Notes: generated by a model not told the origin, from the letters alone. A stretch of DNA of 64,000 bases from an uncultured Lachnospiraceae bacterium (GCA_947631625.1 CANRMA010000010.1:50123-114122), one strand, 5' to 3'; counted from the first letter of the stretch, positions 55,816 to 62,428 are shown. Numbers and translations are program-made.

Positions 55816-57549
55816 CTACTCTTCGGCCGCCGGCTGTTCCTGAGCCGCGTCGTCGGCCGCAGCCGCTTCAGCCGCAGCGTTCGCAGCTTCAAGCGCCGCC
55901 TGCGCATCGCTGCCTTTATAAGTAACGCTTACCGTAAGGCTTACGACCGGTTCTTCTTCCATGACCTGTCCGTCCATCAACGCGCCCGTATCCGTTATGC
56001 TCGATACGCCAACAGTATCAACCGTCTCAAAGGTTCTAAACTGCTGTATGAGCCATGCCGCGTCGTCCTTGTTCTCAACCGTCAGCGATATGGTAACGCC
56101 TTCCAAATCGGCGTCAAAAGACTGAACGTTTAAGGAAGCGGGCATCTTCTCTTCCATTTCTTCTATAAATGCTACCAGTTCCTCATTGGGAGTTACCGTA
56201 CTGTTTTGGAAATATGTAAGTTTATTGTAAGTATACTGCTGCTGCAGATATTCTTTATATATAGTCTCTACCGGTTCCAACTGCGTGATACGGGCCTGCA
56301 TGGTCTTTTGCTCATTCGTGGCTTCCATGTAGCCGAGTATCGAAACCGCAGCCAAAGCCACTCCGACCAGAATACCGCCCACACACACCGTTACACACAA
56401 CGCCATAACGCCTTTTTTATCCGGAAGCAGTTCAACCTGCGTTTTTTTCTTCTTTTCCTCATCTTTTACAAGCCCGAGAGGCTGGATCGTAGCTCCTATA
56501 CAGGCAAGATACTCACCGAAGAAGGAACCTTTGAAGTATCTTTCAAGGTTCATGCCGCCTACGCTTCTGACCATGGATACAGGATAATCGATCTCACGGT
56601 TAAGCAGCTCGTCTATTCCCATAAAGTTGGCGCCGACTCCGGTAACCAAAACTCTGTCGATAGGAGAACTTCCGCTCTGCGCCGCATAGAAGCTTATAAC
56701 TCTGGAAAGACCGCCTATCATGGGAGTAAGTCCTTCCGTAACGTTGATCTGCGCCAGTTCCTCAAGTGAAGGCGACAGCGGTCTGCCCCCCTCGCCGTCC
56801 TCACGAACCGACAGATCTATACATTGATATTTTTCAATCACATTAAGCGCCTGCCTCATAGTACGGATATTGCCCCATGCCACACTCTCCATAACGGCCT
56901 GCAGGGCGTCCTCCACACCATAGGCTATATTTCTGGTAAAAACTATCTGCTCATCCTTGATGACCATGACCATTGTGGAACGTTCGTCTATCTTAGCTAC
57001 CAGATTGGTTCCCGACGAACATTCTTTTTTCATGATACGGTAAAGACTGGTAGCGGAATAGTCAAACGCCGCGACATCCATTCTGAGCGACGCTGCAAGC
57101 TGATAATAGCCATCCAGCATATTGGCTGGAATGGCAAGCACCATAAGCTTATACTGCTGTCCCTCTTCCTTGGAACCTATTACGTCAAGTATGCTGTACG
57201 CTATCTCGTACTGGCTCAGATCTACCGGGAAATACTCGGAGGCATTCGCTTTTACGATATCGCCTATACGATTTTCCTTAACAAAAGGTATCATGACCTC
57301 ACGAGTCGCTATCTTGGTAGAAGCGATGGAGAATACTACCTGCTTAGCTTTAATACCAAACTCACGTATACCTCCGCGCAGGCTCTCCAGATAATGAGAG
57401 TCGGGATCTACCACGCCGTCGTTCATAACGCCCTGCAGCGTAGGGATCGTAAAACTCTTATATACCTTGGGAGTTTTGGATTTAAAGTCTACCTCACAGA
57501 CTTTTGTCAACAAATAACCGATTTCTATACTGAGCACTCTGCCAGCCAT
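55816..57549 (-). CDS. fused PilM-PilN pilus assembly protein
   Basis: 577 aa from the ATG at 57549, preceded by AAGGAGG (nine-base gap). The N-terminal ~355 residues are a PilM actin-like ATPase domain (RVLSIEIGYLLTKVCEVD, DYSATSLYRIMKK, DRVLVTGVGANFMGIDELL). A membrane helix (about 378-400, GVMALCVTVCVGGILVGVAL) leads into a PilN domain (about 400-545). The tail is Ala-rich (AALEAANAAAEAAAADD). In many bacteria PilM and PilN are separate proteins joined by the PilN N-terminal peptide; the fusion makes that contact covalent. Confidence 0.88.
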   Translation of the reverse strand: MAGRVLSIEIGYLLTKVCEVDFKSKTPKVYKSFTIPTLQGVMNDGVVDPDSHYLESLRGGIREFGIKAKQVVFSIASTKIATREVMIPFVKENRIGDIVKANASEYFPVDLSQYEIAYSILDVIGSKEEGQQYKLMVLAIPANMLDGYYQLAASLRMDVAAFDYSATSLYRIMKKECSSGTNLVAKIDERSTMVMVIKDEQIVFTRNIAYGVEDALQAVMESVAWGNIRTMRQALNVIEKYQCIDLSVREDGEGGRPLSPSLEELAQINVTEGLTPMIGGLSRVISFYAAQSGSSPIDRVLVTGVGANFMGIDELLNREIDYPVSMVRSVGGMNLERYFKGSFFGEYLACIGATIQPLGLVKDEEKKKKTQVELLPDKKGVMALCVTVCVGGILVGVALAAVSILGYMEATNEQKTMQARITQLEPVETIYKEYLQQQYTYNKLTYFQNSTVTPNEELVAFIEEMEEKMPASLNVQSFDADLEGVTISLTVENKDDAAWLIQQFRTFETVDTVGVSSITDTGALMDGQVMEEEPVVSLTVSVTYKGSDAQAALEAANAAAEAAAADDAAQEQPAAEE

Positions 57550-57649
57550 GAATTGTATCCTCCTTAAACTTATCATATCTTGGTTGTTGCGAAACTTTAA
57601 AACCCGGCTTACGAATTCAAGGTCCGCGATTTATTATTTATATCACGTC

Positions 57650-57679
57650 AAAAACCTGCATGGGAAAATCCCGGCAGGT
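57650..57679 (-). terminator. intrinsic terminator between prepilin peptidase and pilM/N
   Basis: Minus-strand stem ACCTGC/GCAGGT with an inner GGG/CCC and TTTT loop, then five T. It lies about 22 nt after the prepilin peptidase stop. It would reduce read-through into pilM/N unless a separate promoter exists in the following ~100 nt. Confidence 0.6.
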
Positions 57680-57700
57680 GAATAGTCAAGTCCATTTAAT

Positions 57701-58453
57701 CTATAAAAATTGAAAATACCAATTTATCATTTGATCCCCCCACAGCATTGCCGTCACGATCCCCATTGAAAGATAAGGTCCCAACGCAAGCACATGACTC
57801 TCGCCGCTCACCTTCATTCTTATAAGATGTATAACGGCGCCGAAAATACAACCCAAGAAAAATGACAACACTGTCAGTTTCCATCCTAAAACAAGACCGC
57901 AGACAGCCATCAGCTTGATATCGCCTCCGCCGATCGCGCGGCCTCCGGTAGCATAATACAAAACTGTCAAAAACACACTGACACAGAAGAAGCCGATTAG
58001 ATATGACAGCCAGTTAGAATAATCAGTCGCAACTCTAACCAGCCCCAGCGTCAGTATAAATATATTGATCCCAAGCGGAATCTCGTATGTTCTAAAATCA
58101 ATCACGCTTAAAACTATAAGCGCCGAAAAAAGTAAACAGTAGAGTAGGGAATCTATGTTTACCCCCCTAATAAGGAATACCAATACCCATGCAAGTCCGT
58201 TTGCGGTTTCAACAAGCGGATACTGTATGGAAAGCTTAGCCTTACACTTACGGCATCTGCCTTTTAAGAATATAAAACTGAAAACAGGTATAAGGTCATA
58301 CCATTTCAGCGTATATCCGCAGCTCATGCAGTGAGATCTTGTTTTTACTATGTCTTCTTTTAACGGTATCCGATAGATACAGACATTCATGAAGCTTCCG
58401 ATCACGATCCCGAATAAGAATATGCTTATGTAAAAAAATATCGCCTCACGCAT
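57701..58453 (-). CDS. pilD: prepilin peptidase / N-methyltransferase PilD
   Basis: 250 aa, aspartic A24 peptidase. The N-terminal methyltransferase domain has the two CxxC pairs (C42/C45 in SHCMSCGY and C67/C70 in CRKCKAKL). The peptidase aspartates are Asp119 (VIDFRTYEIPLG) and Asp178 (AIGGGDIKLMA). About seven membrane helices. It cleaves and methylates all prepilins of the operon. A G9 tract in a strong hairpin lies about 33 nt upstream of the start codon. Confidence 0.94.
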   Translation of the reverse strand: MREAIFFYISIFLFGIVIGSFMNVCIYRIPLKEDIVKTRSHCMSCGYTLKWYDLIPVFSFIFLKGRCRKCKAKLSIQYPLVETANGLAWVLVFLIRGVNIDSLLYCLLFSALIVLSVIDFRTYEIPLGINIFILTLGLVRVATDYSNWLSYLIGFFCVSVFLTVLYYATGGRAIGGGDIKLMAVCGLVLGWKLTVLSFFLGCIFGAVIHLIRMKVSGESHVLALGPYLSMGIVTAMLWGDQMINWYFQFL

Positions 58454-58471
58454 AGCGTCCGTCCTTTTAGC

Positions 58472-58481
58472 TATATCGGCT
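58472..58481 (-). promoter_or_regulatory. AGCCGATATA element before the prepilin peptidase gene
   Basis: Second copy of the 10-mer seen upstream of the giant protein gene, 19 nt upstream of the pilD start. It contains the sigma-28 -10 core but no TAAA at the -35 position. Confidence 0.2.
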
Positions 58482-58523
58482 TTTACCCCCCCCCAGTGGA
58501 ATTTTACCGGGGGAGGGGTAAAA
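58481..58523 (-). promoter_or_regulatory. strong hairpin with poly-G tract upstream of pilD
   Basis: Arms TTTTACCCC/GGGGTAAAA are perfect over nine bases and extend through one mismatch to about 14 bp, with a 14-nt loop. One arm contains nine consecutive C on the plus strand (58486-58494). It has no T-run on the minus strand, so it is not a classic terminator. Homopolymer runs of this length are prone to slippage. Confidence 0.7.
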
Positions 58524-58623
58524 ACTGACAGCTCATTACATTAAATCAATAAAATATTTAATCTTTGCTTTGACGCAGCTGTCTTTAGGGAAAAACGAAT
58601 CTGCGCATTTACTGTGCTTTTCA

Positions 58624-58667
58624 ACCTGACTTTGATGAAACAGTATTAATGCTGTTTATGGTCAGGT
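58624..58667 (-). promoter_or_regulatory. long hairpin after the major pilin stop codon
   Basis: ACCTGAC/GTCAGGT outer arms (7 bp) and AAACAG/CTGTTT inner arms (6 bp) form one interrupted stem 22 nt downstream of the pilin stop. There is no T-run. It could protect the pilin message from 3' decay or mark a processing site. Confidence 0.55.
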
Positions 58668-58688
58668 AGGTATTGTATTTAGATGATA

Positions 58689-59171
58689 TTACGGAGTTGT
58701 AGGTATAGCGCCGGAGTTATCAATACCTGCACATTCTACAAACCACATATCAGCCGCAGTAGCCGGTGCACCTGTAGGCTTGCCATATTTTAATTCAATC
58801 TTAAAAGTACCATTAATTTGTCTATACGCCGTTGACTGAAACTTCGCACTGTTTAAAGATGTCGAGTCCATCAAGCCAAGTGATGTAGCAACTGTTTGTA
58901 AATCAGACGGCACTGTGATATTTCCATTAGCATCTTCAGTTATTGCATAACTAGTCCCTGTAAGACCAGCATTGATCGAATCCGGATCAGAAGCTATAGT
59001 CTGACACAAATTAATAAACTCAACTGCTGTCTGTGTATCTGTAGATACTCTTGATTTCTCAACATAACGTAAATACTGAGGCGCCAGAACTGCTACAAGG
59101 ATTACCATGATAGCGATAACAATAATCAGCTCGACAAGTGAAAAACCTTTGTTATTCATTTCCTTTTTCAT
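58689..59171 (-). CDS. major type IV pilin
   Basis: 160 aa. Prepilin signal MKKEMNNKG^FSLVELIIVIAIMVIL with Glu5, followed by the usual N-terminal helix (APQYLRYVEKSRVSTDTQ). The C-terminal globular domain contains two cysteines (one in INLCQTIA and one in VECAG). Size and simple architecture, compared with the other prepilins in the operon, point to the major subunit. AGGAGAG precedes the ATG. Its mRNA is flanked by a palindrome upstream and a long hairpin downstream. Confidence 0.9.
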   Translation of the reverse strand: MKKEMNNKGFSLVELIIVIAIMVILVAVLAPQYLRYVEKSRVSTDTQTAVEFINLCQTIASDPDSINAGLTGTSYAITEDANGNITVPSDLQTVATSLGLMDSTSLNSAKFQSTAYRQINGTFKIELKYGKPTGAPATAADMWFVECAGIDNSGAIPTTP

Positions 59172-59211
59172 ATTTTCTCTCCTTTTCCTATAAAATATTG
59201 AGTGTTATGTA

Positions 59212-59225
59212 ACACTTGTTATTTA
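59212..59225. promoter_or_regulatory. palindrome upstream of the major pilin gene
   Basis: GTGTTA-TG-TAACAC is a perfect 6-2-6 inverted repeat 41 nt before the pilin start, of operator size. Nearby a larger imperfect stem (CCCCACCG/CGGTTGGG arms, about 59231-59262) may fold in RNA. Confidence 0.4.
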
Positions 59226-59328
59226 TCTTAATCCCAACCGACTCCCTACCGACGGTGGGGTTAATTCAGAGTTAGTTTTGAACCATTTAATTTATTGATA
59301 TACTGAATGATTTATGGCACCTGTTTCT

Positions 59329-59670
59329 TTATGCTGCTTCATATATGACCACTCCATCTTTAACTACATTTGCATAAAAGGCATGAACCTTATGCCAATA
59401 ATAAAAATGTTCACTGTTGACTACTACGGGCTGCATGCAAATATCATGTTCCACACTGTAATCAAAATCTACACTGCACAGAGCGTCAAGATATTCATCT
59501 ATATTTTCATCAGGCAGATCAACCAGTATCATAATATCAACATCCGAATCATCCGTAAAATCTCCTCTGGCATATGAACCGTATAAGACGATCCGTTTAA
59601 GATGACTGCCGTAAATACCTTTTATTTCTTTAACATAATCATCCAATAAGCTTTTTATTTCACCCGGCAT
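59329..59670 (-). CDS. MNT-type nucleotidyltransferase in the pilus operon
   Basis: 113 aa from the ATG at 59670, which has GGGAG six bases upstream; an ATG at 59700 has no ribosome binding site. The nucleotidyltransferase signature GSYARGD ... DSDVDIMILV and a later Asp (EHDICMQPVVV) give the metal-binding triad of the minimal nucleotidyltransferase (MNT) fold. Such proteins usually pair with a HEPN-domain partner as toxin-antitoxin modules (MNT AMPylates HEPN), but no HEPN gene is next to it. It sits 42 nt after pilC and 157 nt before the major pilin. Function here is unknown. Confidence 0.82.
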   Translation of the reverse strand: MPGEIKSLLDDYVKEIKGIYGSHLKRIVLYGSYARGDFTDDSDVDIMILVDLPDENIDEYLDALCSVDFDYSVEHDICMQPVVVNSEHFYYWHKVHAFYANVVKDGVVIYEAA

Positions 59671-59712
59671 GATATTCTCCCATACATTATTATATGCCAT
59701 ATATGTATACCG

Positions 59713-60927
59713 TTACAGATTGTCAAGCGCGGAGTACATCGTTACCATAGGCGCCATTACGGAAGCAAGCAGTACGCCGACTACACCGGCCAGTACGATT
59801 ATGATCATAGGCTCCATAGCCGCCATGAGTGACTGAACGGCAAGCTCGACTTCTTCCTCGTAATAATCCGCGAGCCTGTCAAGCATCTCTTCCGTGGAAC
59901 CGGCTTCTTCGCCTATCCTCAGCATATGGTGTACCATCGGAGGGAAAAGTCCGCATTCCTGTATGGGCTGCGATACGGGCGCGCCGACCATTATCTGCTG
60001 CACGGCGCCCTTTAACGCTTCCTTAAACCATATGTTGGACATTGTTTCCGAAACTATATCAACCGCTTCCACCAACGGTACGCCTGCCGAAAGCAGAGTG
60101 CTCAATGTTCTTGCCATGCTTGCCGCAGCCGATTTAACGACAAGATTCTTTACAGCCGGAATCTTTAACTGAAGTTTGCCAAACAGATGTTTGCCCGGGT
60201 CAGTAGCCGCAAAAACTTTGATACCCACTATAATTCCCGCTATCAAAGGCACTAGTATGAACCAGTAGGCCTGAATAAAATCACTCATCGCCACAACAGC
60301 CAACGTAATCGAAGGAAGTTCAGTACCCAGTTGGGCGAACATATCCGTATATGCAGGAATAACGACTACCAACATGACGATAACGACAGCAACCGCGACT
60401 ATACATACCACAATAGGATAGATCATGGCCTTTTTGACAAGAGCCTGTGTCTTGGAGGAACGTTCAAACTGAGTCGCCATACGCTCCATCGATATTTCAA
60501 GACTTCCTGACGCTTCACCGGCTCTCGCCATCTGTATCAGCAGTTCAGGAAATACTTTCGGATGCCTCGCCAACGAATCCGCAAAAGTCTCGCCCTTCTC
60601 TATATCCGCTCTTACCGCAAGCAGCGCGGCCTGCATCTTTTTGTTCTCAGTCTGCTCTGCAAGCATCTGGAGCGCCTGTACTATGCTAACGCCCGCGCGC
60701 GTGATACTCGCGAACTGTCGGCAGAATACGCCCAAGTCTCGCGGCGTGGGTTTGCCTCCGATATCTATATTAATGTCTTTGTTCAAAGCGCTCTGTTCTT
60801 TTATCTCAATAACAATTAGGCCCTGGCTTTTTAACTCTCTGCTTACCTGTTCTTCGGTATCCGCAGTCTTAGAGCCTTTTATTTCTTTGCCGCTTTTATC
60901 AATGGCCACATATCCCCAATCCGCCAT
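59713..60927 (-). CDS. pilC: type IV pilus platform protein PilC (GspF family)
   Basis: 404 aa. A short N-terminal domain (MADWGYVAIDKSGKEIKGS) is followed by two repeated T2SSF domains (about 65-190 and 270-395), each with membrane helices (MIYPIVVCIVAVAVVIVMLV; PMIIIVLAGVVGVLLASVM). It is the inner-membrane platform turned by PilB. It is the first gene of the pilus operon; GGAGG lies eight bases before the ATG. Confidence 0.94.
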   Translation of the reverse strand: MADWGYVAIDKSGKEIKGSKTADTEEQVSRELKSQGLIVIEIKEQSALNKDINIDIGGKPTPRDLGVFCRQFASITRAGVSIVQALQMLAEQTENKKMQAALLAVRADIEKGETFADSLARHPKVFPELLIQMARAGEASGSLEISMERMATQFERSSKTQALVKKAMIYPIVVCIVAVAVVIVMLVVVIPAYTDMFAQLGTELPSITLAVVAMSDFIQAYWFILVPLIAGIIVGIKVFAATDPGKHLFGKLQLKIPAVKNLVVKSAAASMARTLSTLLSAGVPLVEAVDIVSETMSNIWFKEALKGAVQQIMVGAPVSQPIQECGLFPPMVHHMLRIGEEAGSTEEMLDRLADYYEEEVELAVQSLMAAMEPMIIIVLAGVVGVLLASVMAPMVTMYSALDNL

Positions 60928-61070
60928 GCAGGGAACCTCCGTCTTAGTATAATATTTGCTTTAAGAATAACCGCAACTGTATATAATACAATAAAACGCT
61001 CATTCAAACCGGTCATTAAAAATATGCCAACACACAGTCAAATGAACGCAGTTATTATCTCTTCAACCAC

Positions 61071-61099
61071 ATCATAACATTTTATTAAGGATTTTGCAA
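61071..61099 (-). promoter_or_regulatory. sigma-A promoter of the pilus operon
   Basis: Minus strand TTGCAA, 17-nt spacer, TATGAT, giving a leader of about 135 nt before pilC. A second, weaker candidate (TTGAAT, 16 nt, TATATA) lies closer to the gene. Two AAAATCCTT repeats, 11 bp apart start to start, overlap the -35. Confidence 0.65.
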
Positions 61100-61134
61100 G
61101 GATTTTACGCATTAAAAGGCATTAAATTTATGTA

Positions 61135-61198
61135 ATTATGCATAAAAATTTATTATTTTTAAAAATTTTTTTGTAAATAACGCTTGTTATGCATAATT
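61135..61198. repeat. inverted TTATGCATAA sites flanking an AT-rich stretch
   Basis: AATTATGCATAA (61135-61146) and TTATGCATAATT (61187-61198) face each other across about 40 nt of nearly pure A/T. TTATGCATAA is itself a perfect palindrome and recurs at 62479-62488. Confidence 0.55.
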
Positions 61199-61267
61199 CA
61201 AACGCGTATATGCTTATACGGACGCAACCGGAGCGTGCTATACTTTTATGACGCTTATGTCGGCTGC
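61187..61267. repeat. 81-nt direct repeat, copy 1
   Basis: About 70 of 81 positions match 62479-62559 without gaps, including 41 identical bases (61222-61262). In copy 2 the match covers the stop codon and downstream region of the transposase-family remnant, so copy 1 may be the 3' scar of a second such gene. Confidence 0.85.
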
Positions 61268-61361
61268 GGCTCATTTTTCGGAAAGAGCGTTGTGAGTTCC
61301 GCGACGGCATTTGGCTGACACTTTCTACATAAAAAAAGTAAAAATCTGCAATATTTCAAAA

Positions 61362-61390
61362 TTGACATATTATCGGAGCTTGCGTATAAT
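61362..61390 (+). promoter_or_regulatory. perfect consensus sigma-A promoter
   Basis: TTGACA, 17-nt spacer, TATAAT: a full consensus match on the plus strand, against the direction of the neighbouring genes. A 6-4-6 inverted repeat (AGACAG-GCAA-CTGTCT, 61400-61415) starts close to the expected transcription start. Confidence 0.75.
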
Positions 61391-61396
61391 AATATC

Positions 61397-61550
61397 AACA
61401 GACAGGCAACTGTCTTGAAAAGTAGTCCGTTCCCGGTCATGCGGAAAACAAACAGACCGTGAAAACGTGGTTCGCTCCCGGTCACGCGAATAACAAATAG
61501 ACCGTGAAAAAATCCGGAGAGCAACCTAACAAGCGTCGGCTCTCCGGCTT
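61397..61550 (+). ncRNA. candidate small RNA
   Basis: About 150 nt between a perfect promoter and a hairpin (CCGGAGAGC/GCTCTCCGG, 61514-61547, 16-nt loop) followed by a moderately T-rich tail. Inside are two 35-nt direct repeats (61431-61465 and 61476-61510; 31 of 35 identical, 45-nt period), each with CGGTC/GACCG arms that could form a hairpin. No start codon with a ribosome binding site opens a convincing frame. Not matched to a known RNA family. Confidence 0.4.
61514..61547 (+). terminator. hairpin at the end of the candidate small RNA
   Basis: Nine-base-pair GC-rich stem; the tail CTTCATAATCATTTT is only partly T-rich, so termination strength is uncertain. Confidence 0.45.
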
Positions 61551-61601
61551 CATAATCATTTTCCAATGTCAGATACTTTCGGATATTGATTGCAAAAAAA
61601 C

Positions 61602-61810
61602 TTATCCGTTATTGGCATTTAATTTCTCCTTAGCTTTCTTTTCTCTGAACCTCATAAACTCTCTCAGTTCATCTTCAGTTTCAATAAATTTTACAGCTAC
61701 CGGAGCGCGCACAGGACGGTTTTTGGCAGACTCTTCAATCGCATTGACAAACATCTCCACTGTTCCTTTCCGGAAATGACAAAATATTTCGTGATACTTG
61801 AAGTCGCCAT
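61602..61810 (-). pseudogene. small gene with single-base frameshift
   Basis: It opens at the ATG at 61810 with AAAGGAG at good spacing: MATSSITKYFVISGKEQ. Near 61757-61763 the frame must shift by one base to continue as VEMFVNAIEESAKNRPVRAP, ending EKKAKEKLNANNG and TAA at 61602. The intact product would be about 69 aa. The sequence reads CAGTGGAG where CAGGTGGAG would keep the frame, so one G seems lost. I recall similar short clostridial proteins starting MATSSI without known function. It lies directly downstream of the toxin gene and may belong to the same module. Confidence 0.7.
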
Positions 61811-61853
61811 AAAAATATCTCCTTTATAAATACATGATTGTTATTTGTATGTT

Positions 61854-62129
61854 TCAGAAAAGATCGTTGTGCGTACCGGTGCGGACCAACGTCAGCACTA
61901 ACACATCGTCCTCAATACGGTAAACCAGTAACCAATCAGGTTGGATATGACATTCCCTGTACCCTGCGAAGTTGCCGCTCAGCTCATGGTCTTTGTTTTT
62001 CTCCGGCAGCGTCTCGCCCCGAGAAAGTGCCCGGATAATATCATCCAGAAGCTCTATGTCAAGGCGGCGTTTCATCGCCAGTTTGTAGTCCTTCTTAAAT
62101 CTGGTAGTCCAGACAATATCACGTTTCAT
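61854..62129 (-). CDS. yafQ: YafQ-type mRNA interferase toxin
   Basis: 91 aa RelE-superfamily toxin. The residues matching the YafQ active site are present: His48, His61, Asp65/Trp66, Arg83, His87 and Phe91 (HELSGNFAGYRECHI; LVRTGTHNDLF). YafQ cuts mRNA at the ribosome. The gene overlaps the antitoxin by four bases (ATGA), which couples translation. The toxin looks intact. Confidence 0.9.
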   Translation of the reverse strand: MKRDIVWTTRFKKDYKLAMKRRLDIELLDDIIRALSRGETLPEKNKDHELSGNFAGYRECHIQPDWLLVYRIEDDVLVLTLVRTGTHNDLF

Positions 62130-62401
62130 CGTTTTAACTCCCGTAGCGCTTCTTCCACATCGGAATATCTCTTTATGCCGGGATCATTCGCAATCCGTTC
62201 TGCCTCTGACAAGGCGGCAATCGTTTCCCTGTTGGGCTGATCCAACCGCACATCAAACGGAAATCCGCCGACCCGAAGAGACTGACGCAGAAAGACGTTG
62301 ATTGCAGTGGTAAGGTTAATCCCCAATTCATTATAAAGACTCTCACACTGTTTCTTGATATCGCTGTCCATTCGGACGCTGAAATTTGTTGTTCTTGCCA
62401 T
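62126..62401 (-). CDS. dinJ: RelB/DinJ-family antitoxin
   Basis: 91 aa from the ATG at 62401, preceded by AAAGGGG. The ribbon-helix-helix N-terminus is ARTTNFSVRMDSDIKKQCES, followed by LGINLTTAINVFLRQSL; the C-terminal tail (DPGIKRYSDVEEALRELKR) should wrap around the toxin. It binds palindromes in its own promoter with or without toxin. Confidence 0.9.
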   Translation of the reverse strand: MARTTNFSVRMDSDIKKQCESLYNELGINLTTAINVFLRQSLRVGGFPFDVRLDQPNRETIAALSEAERIANDPGIKRYSDVEEALRELKR

Positions 62402-62428
62402 TAAACCGCCCCTTTCTATTTCAACCAT

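Larger units (their letters stand above)
60928..61601. other. 674-nt region without a protein gene
   Basis: Contains the pilus operon promoter with its direct repeats, three-copy TTATGCATAA palindrome sites (two here), one copy of the 81-nt direct repeat, and the candidate small RNA on the plus strand. An open frame on the minus strand (61255-61566) is judged not to be a gene. Confidence 0.6.

Noticed and set aside
58472..58498. True sigma-28 promoter for pilD
   Set aside because: The CCGATAT core is present but the -35 position reads CACT, not TAAA; kept only as a shared element.
61431..61510. Possible CRISPR-like repeat pair
   Set aside because: Only two imperfect repeats with a 10-nt gap, no further units and no cas genes.
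61255..61566. 103-codon minus-strand frame reading HGLFVIRVTG-type repeats
   Set aside because: No ribosome binding site; the repeat is better explained as two DNA/RNA repeats of the candidate small RNA read from the opposite strand.
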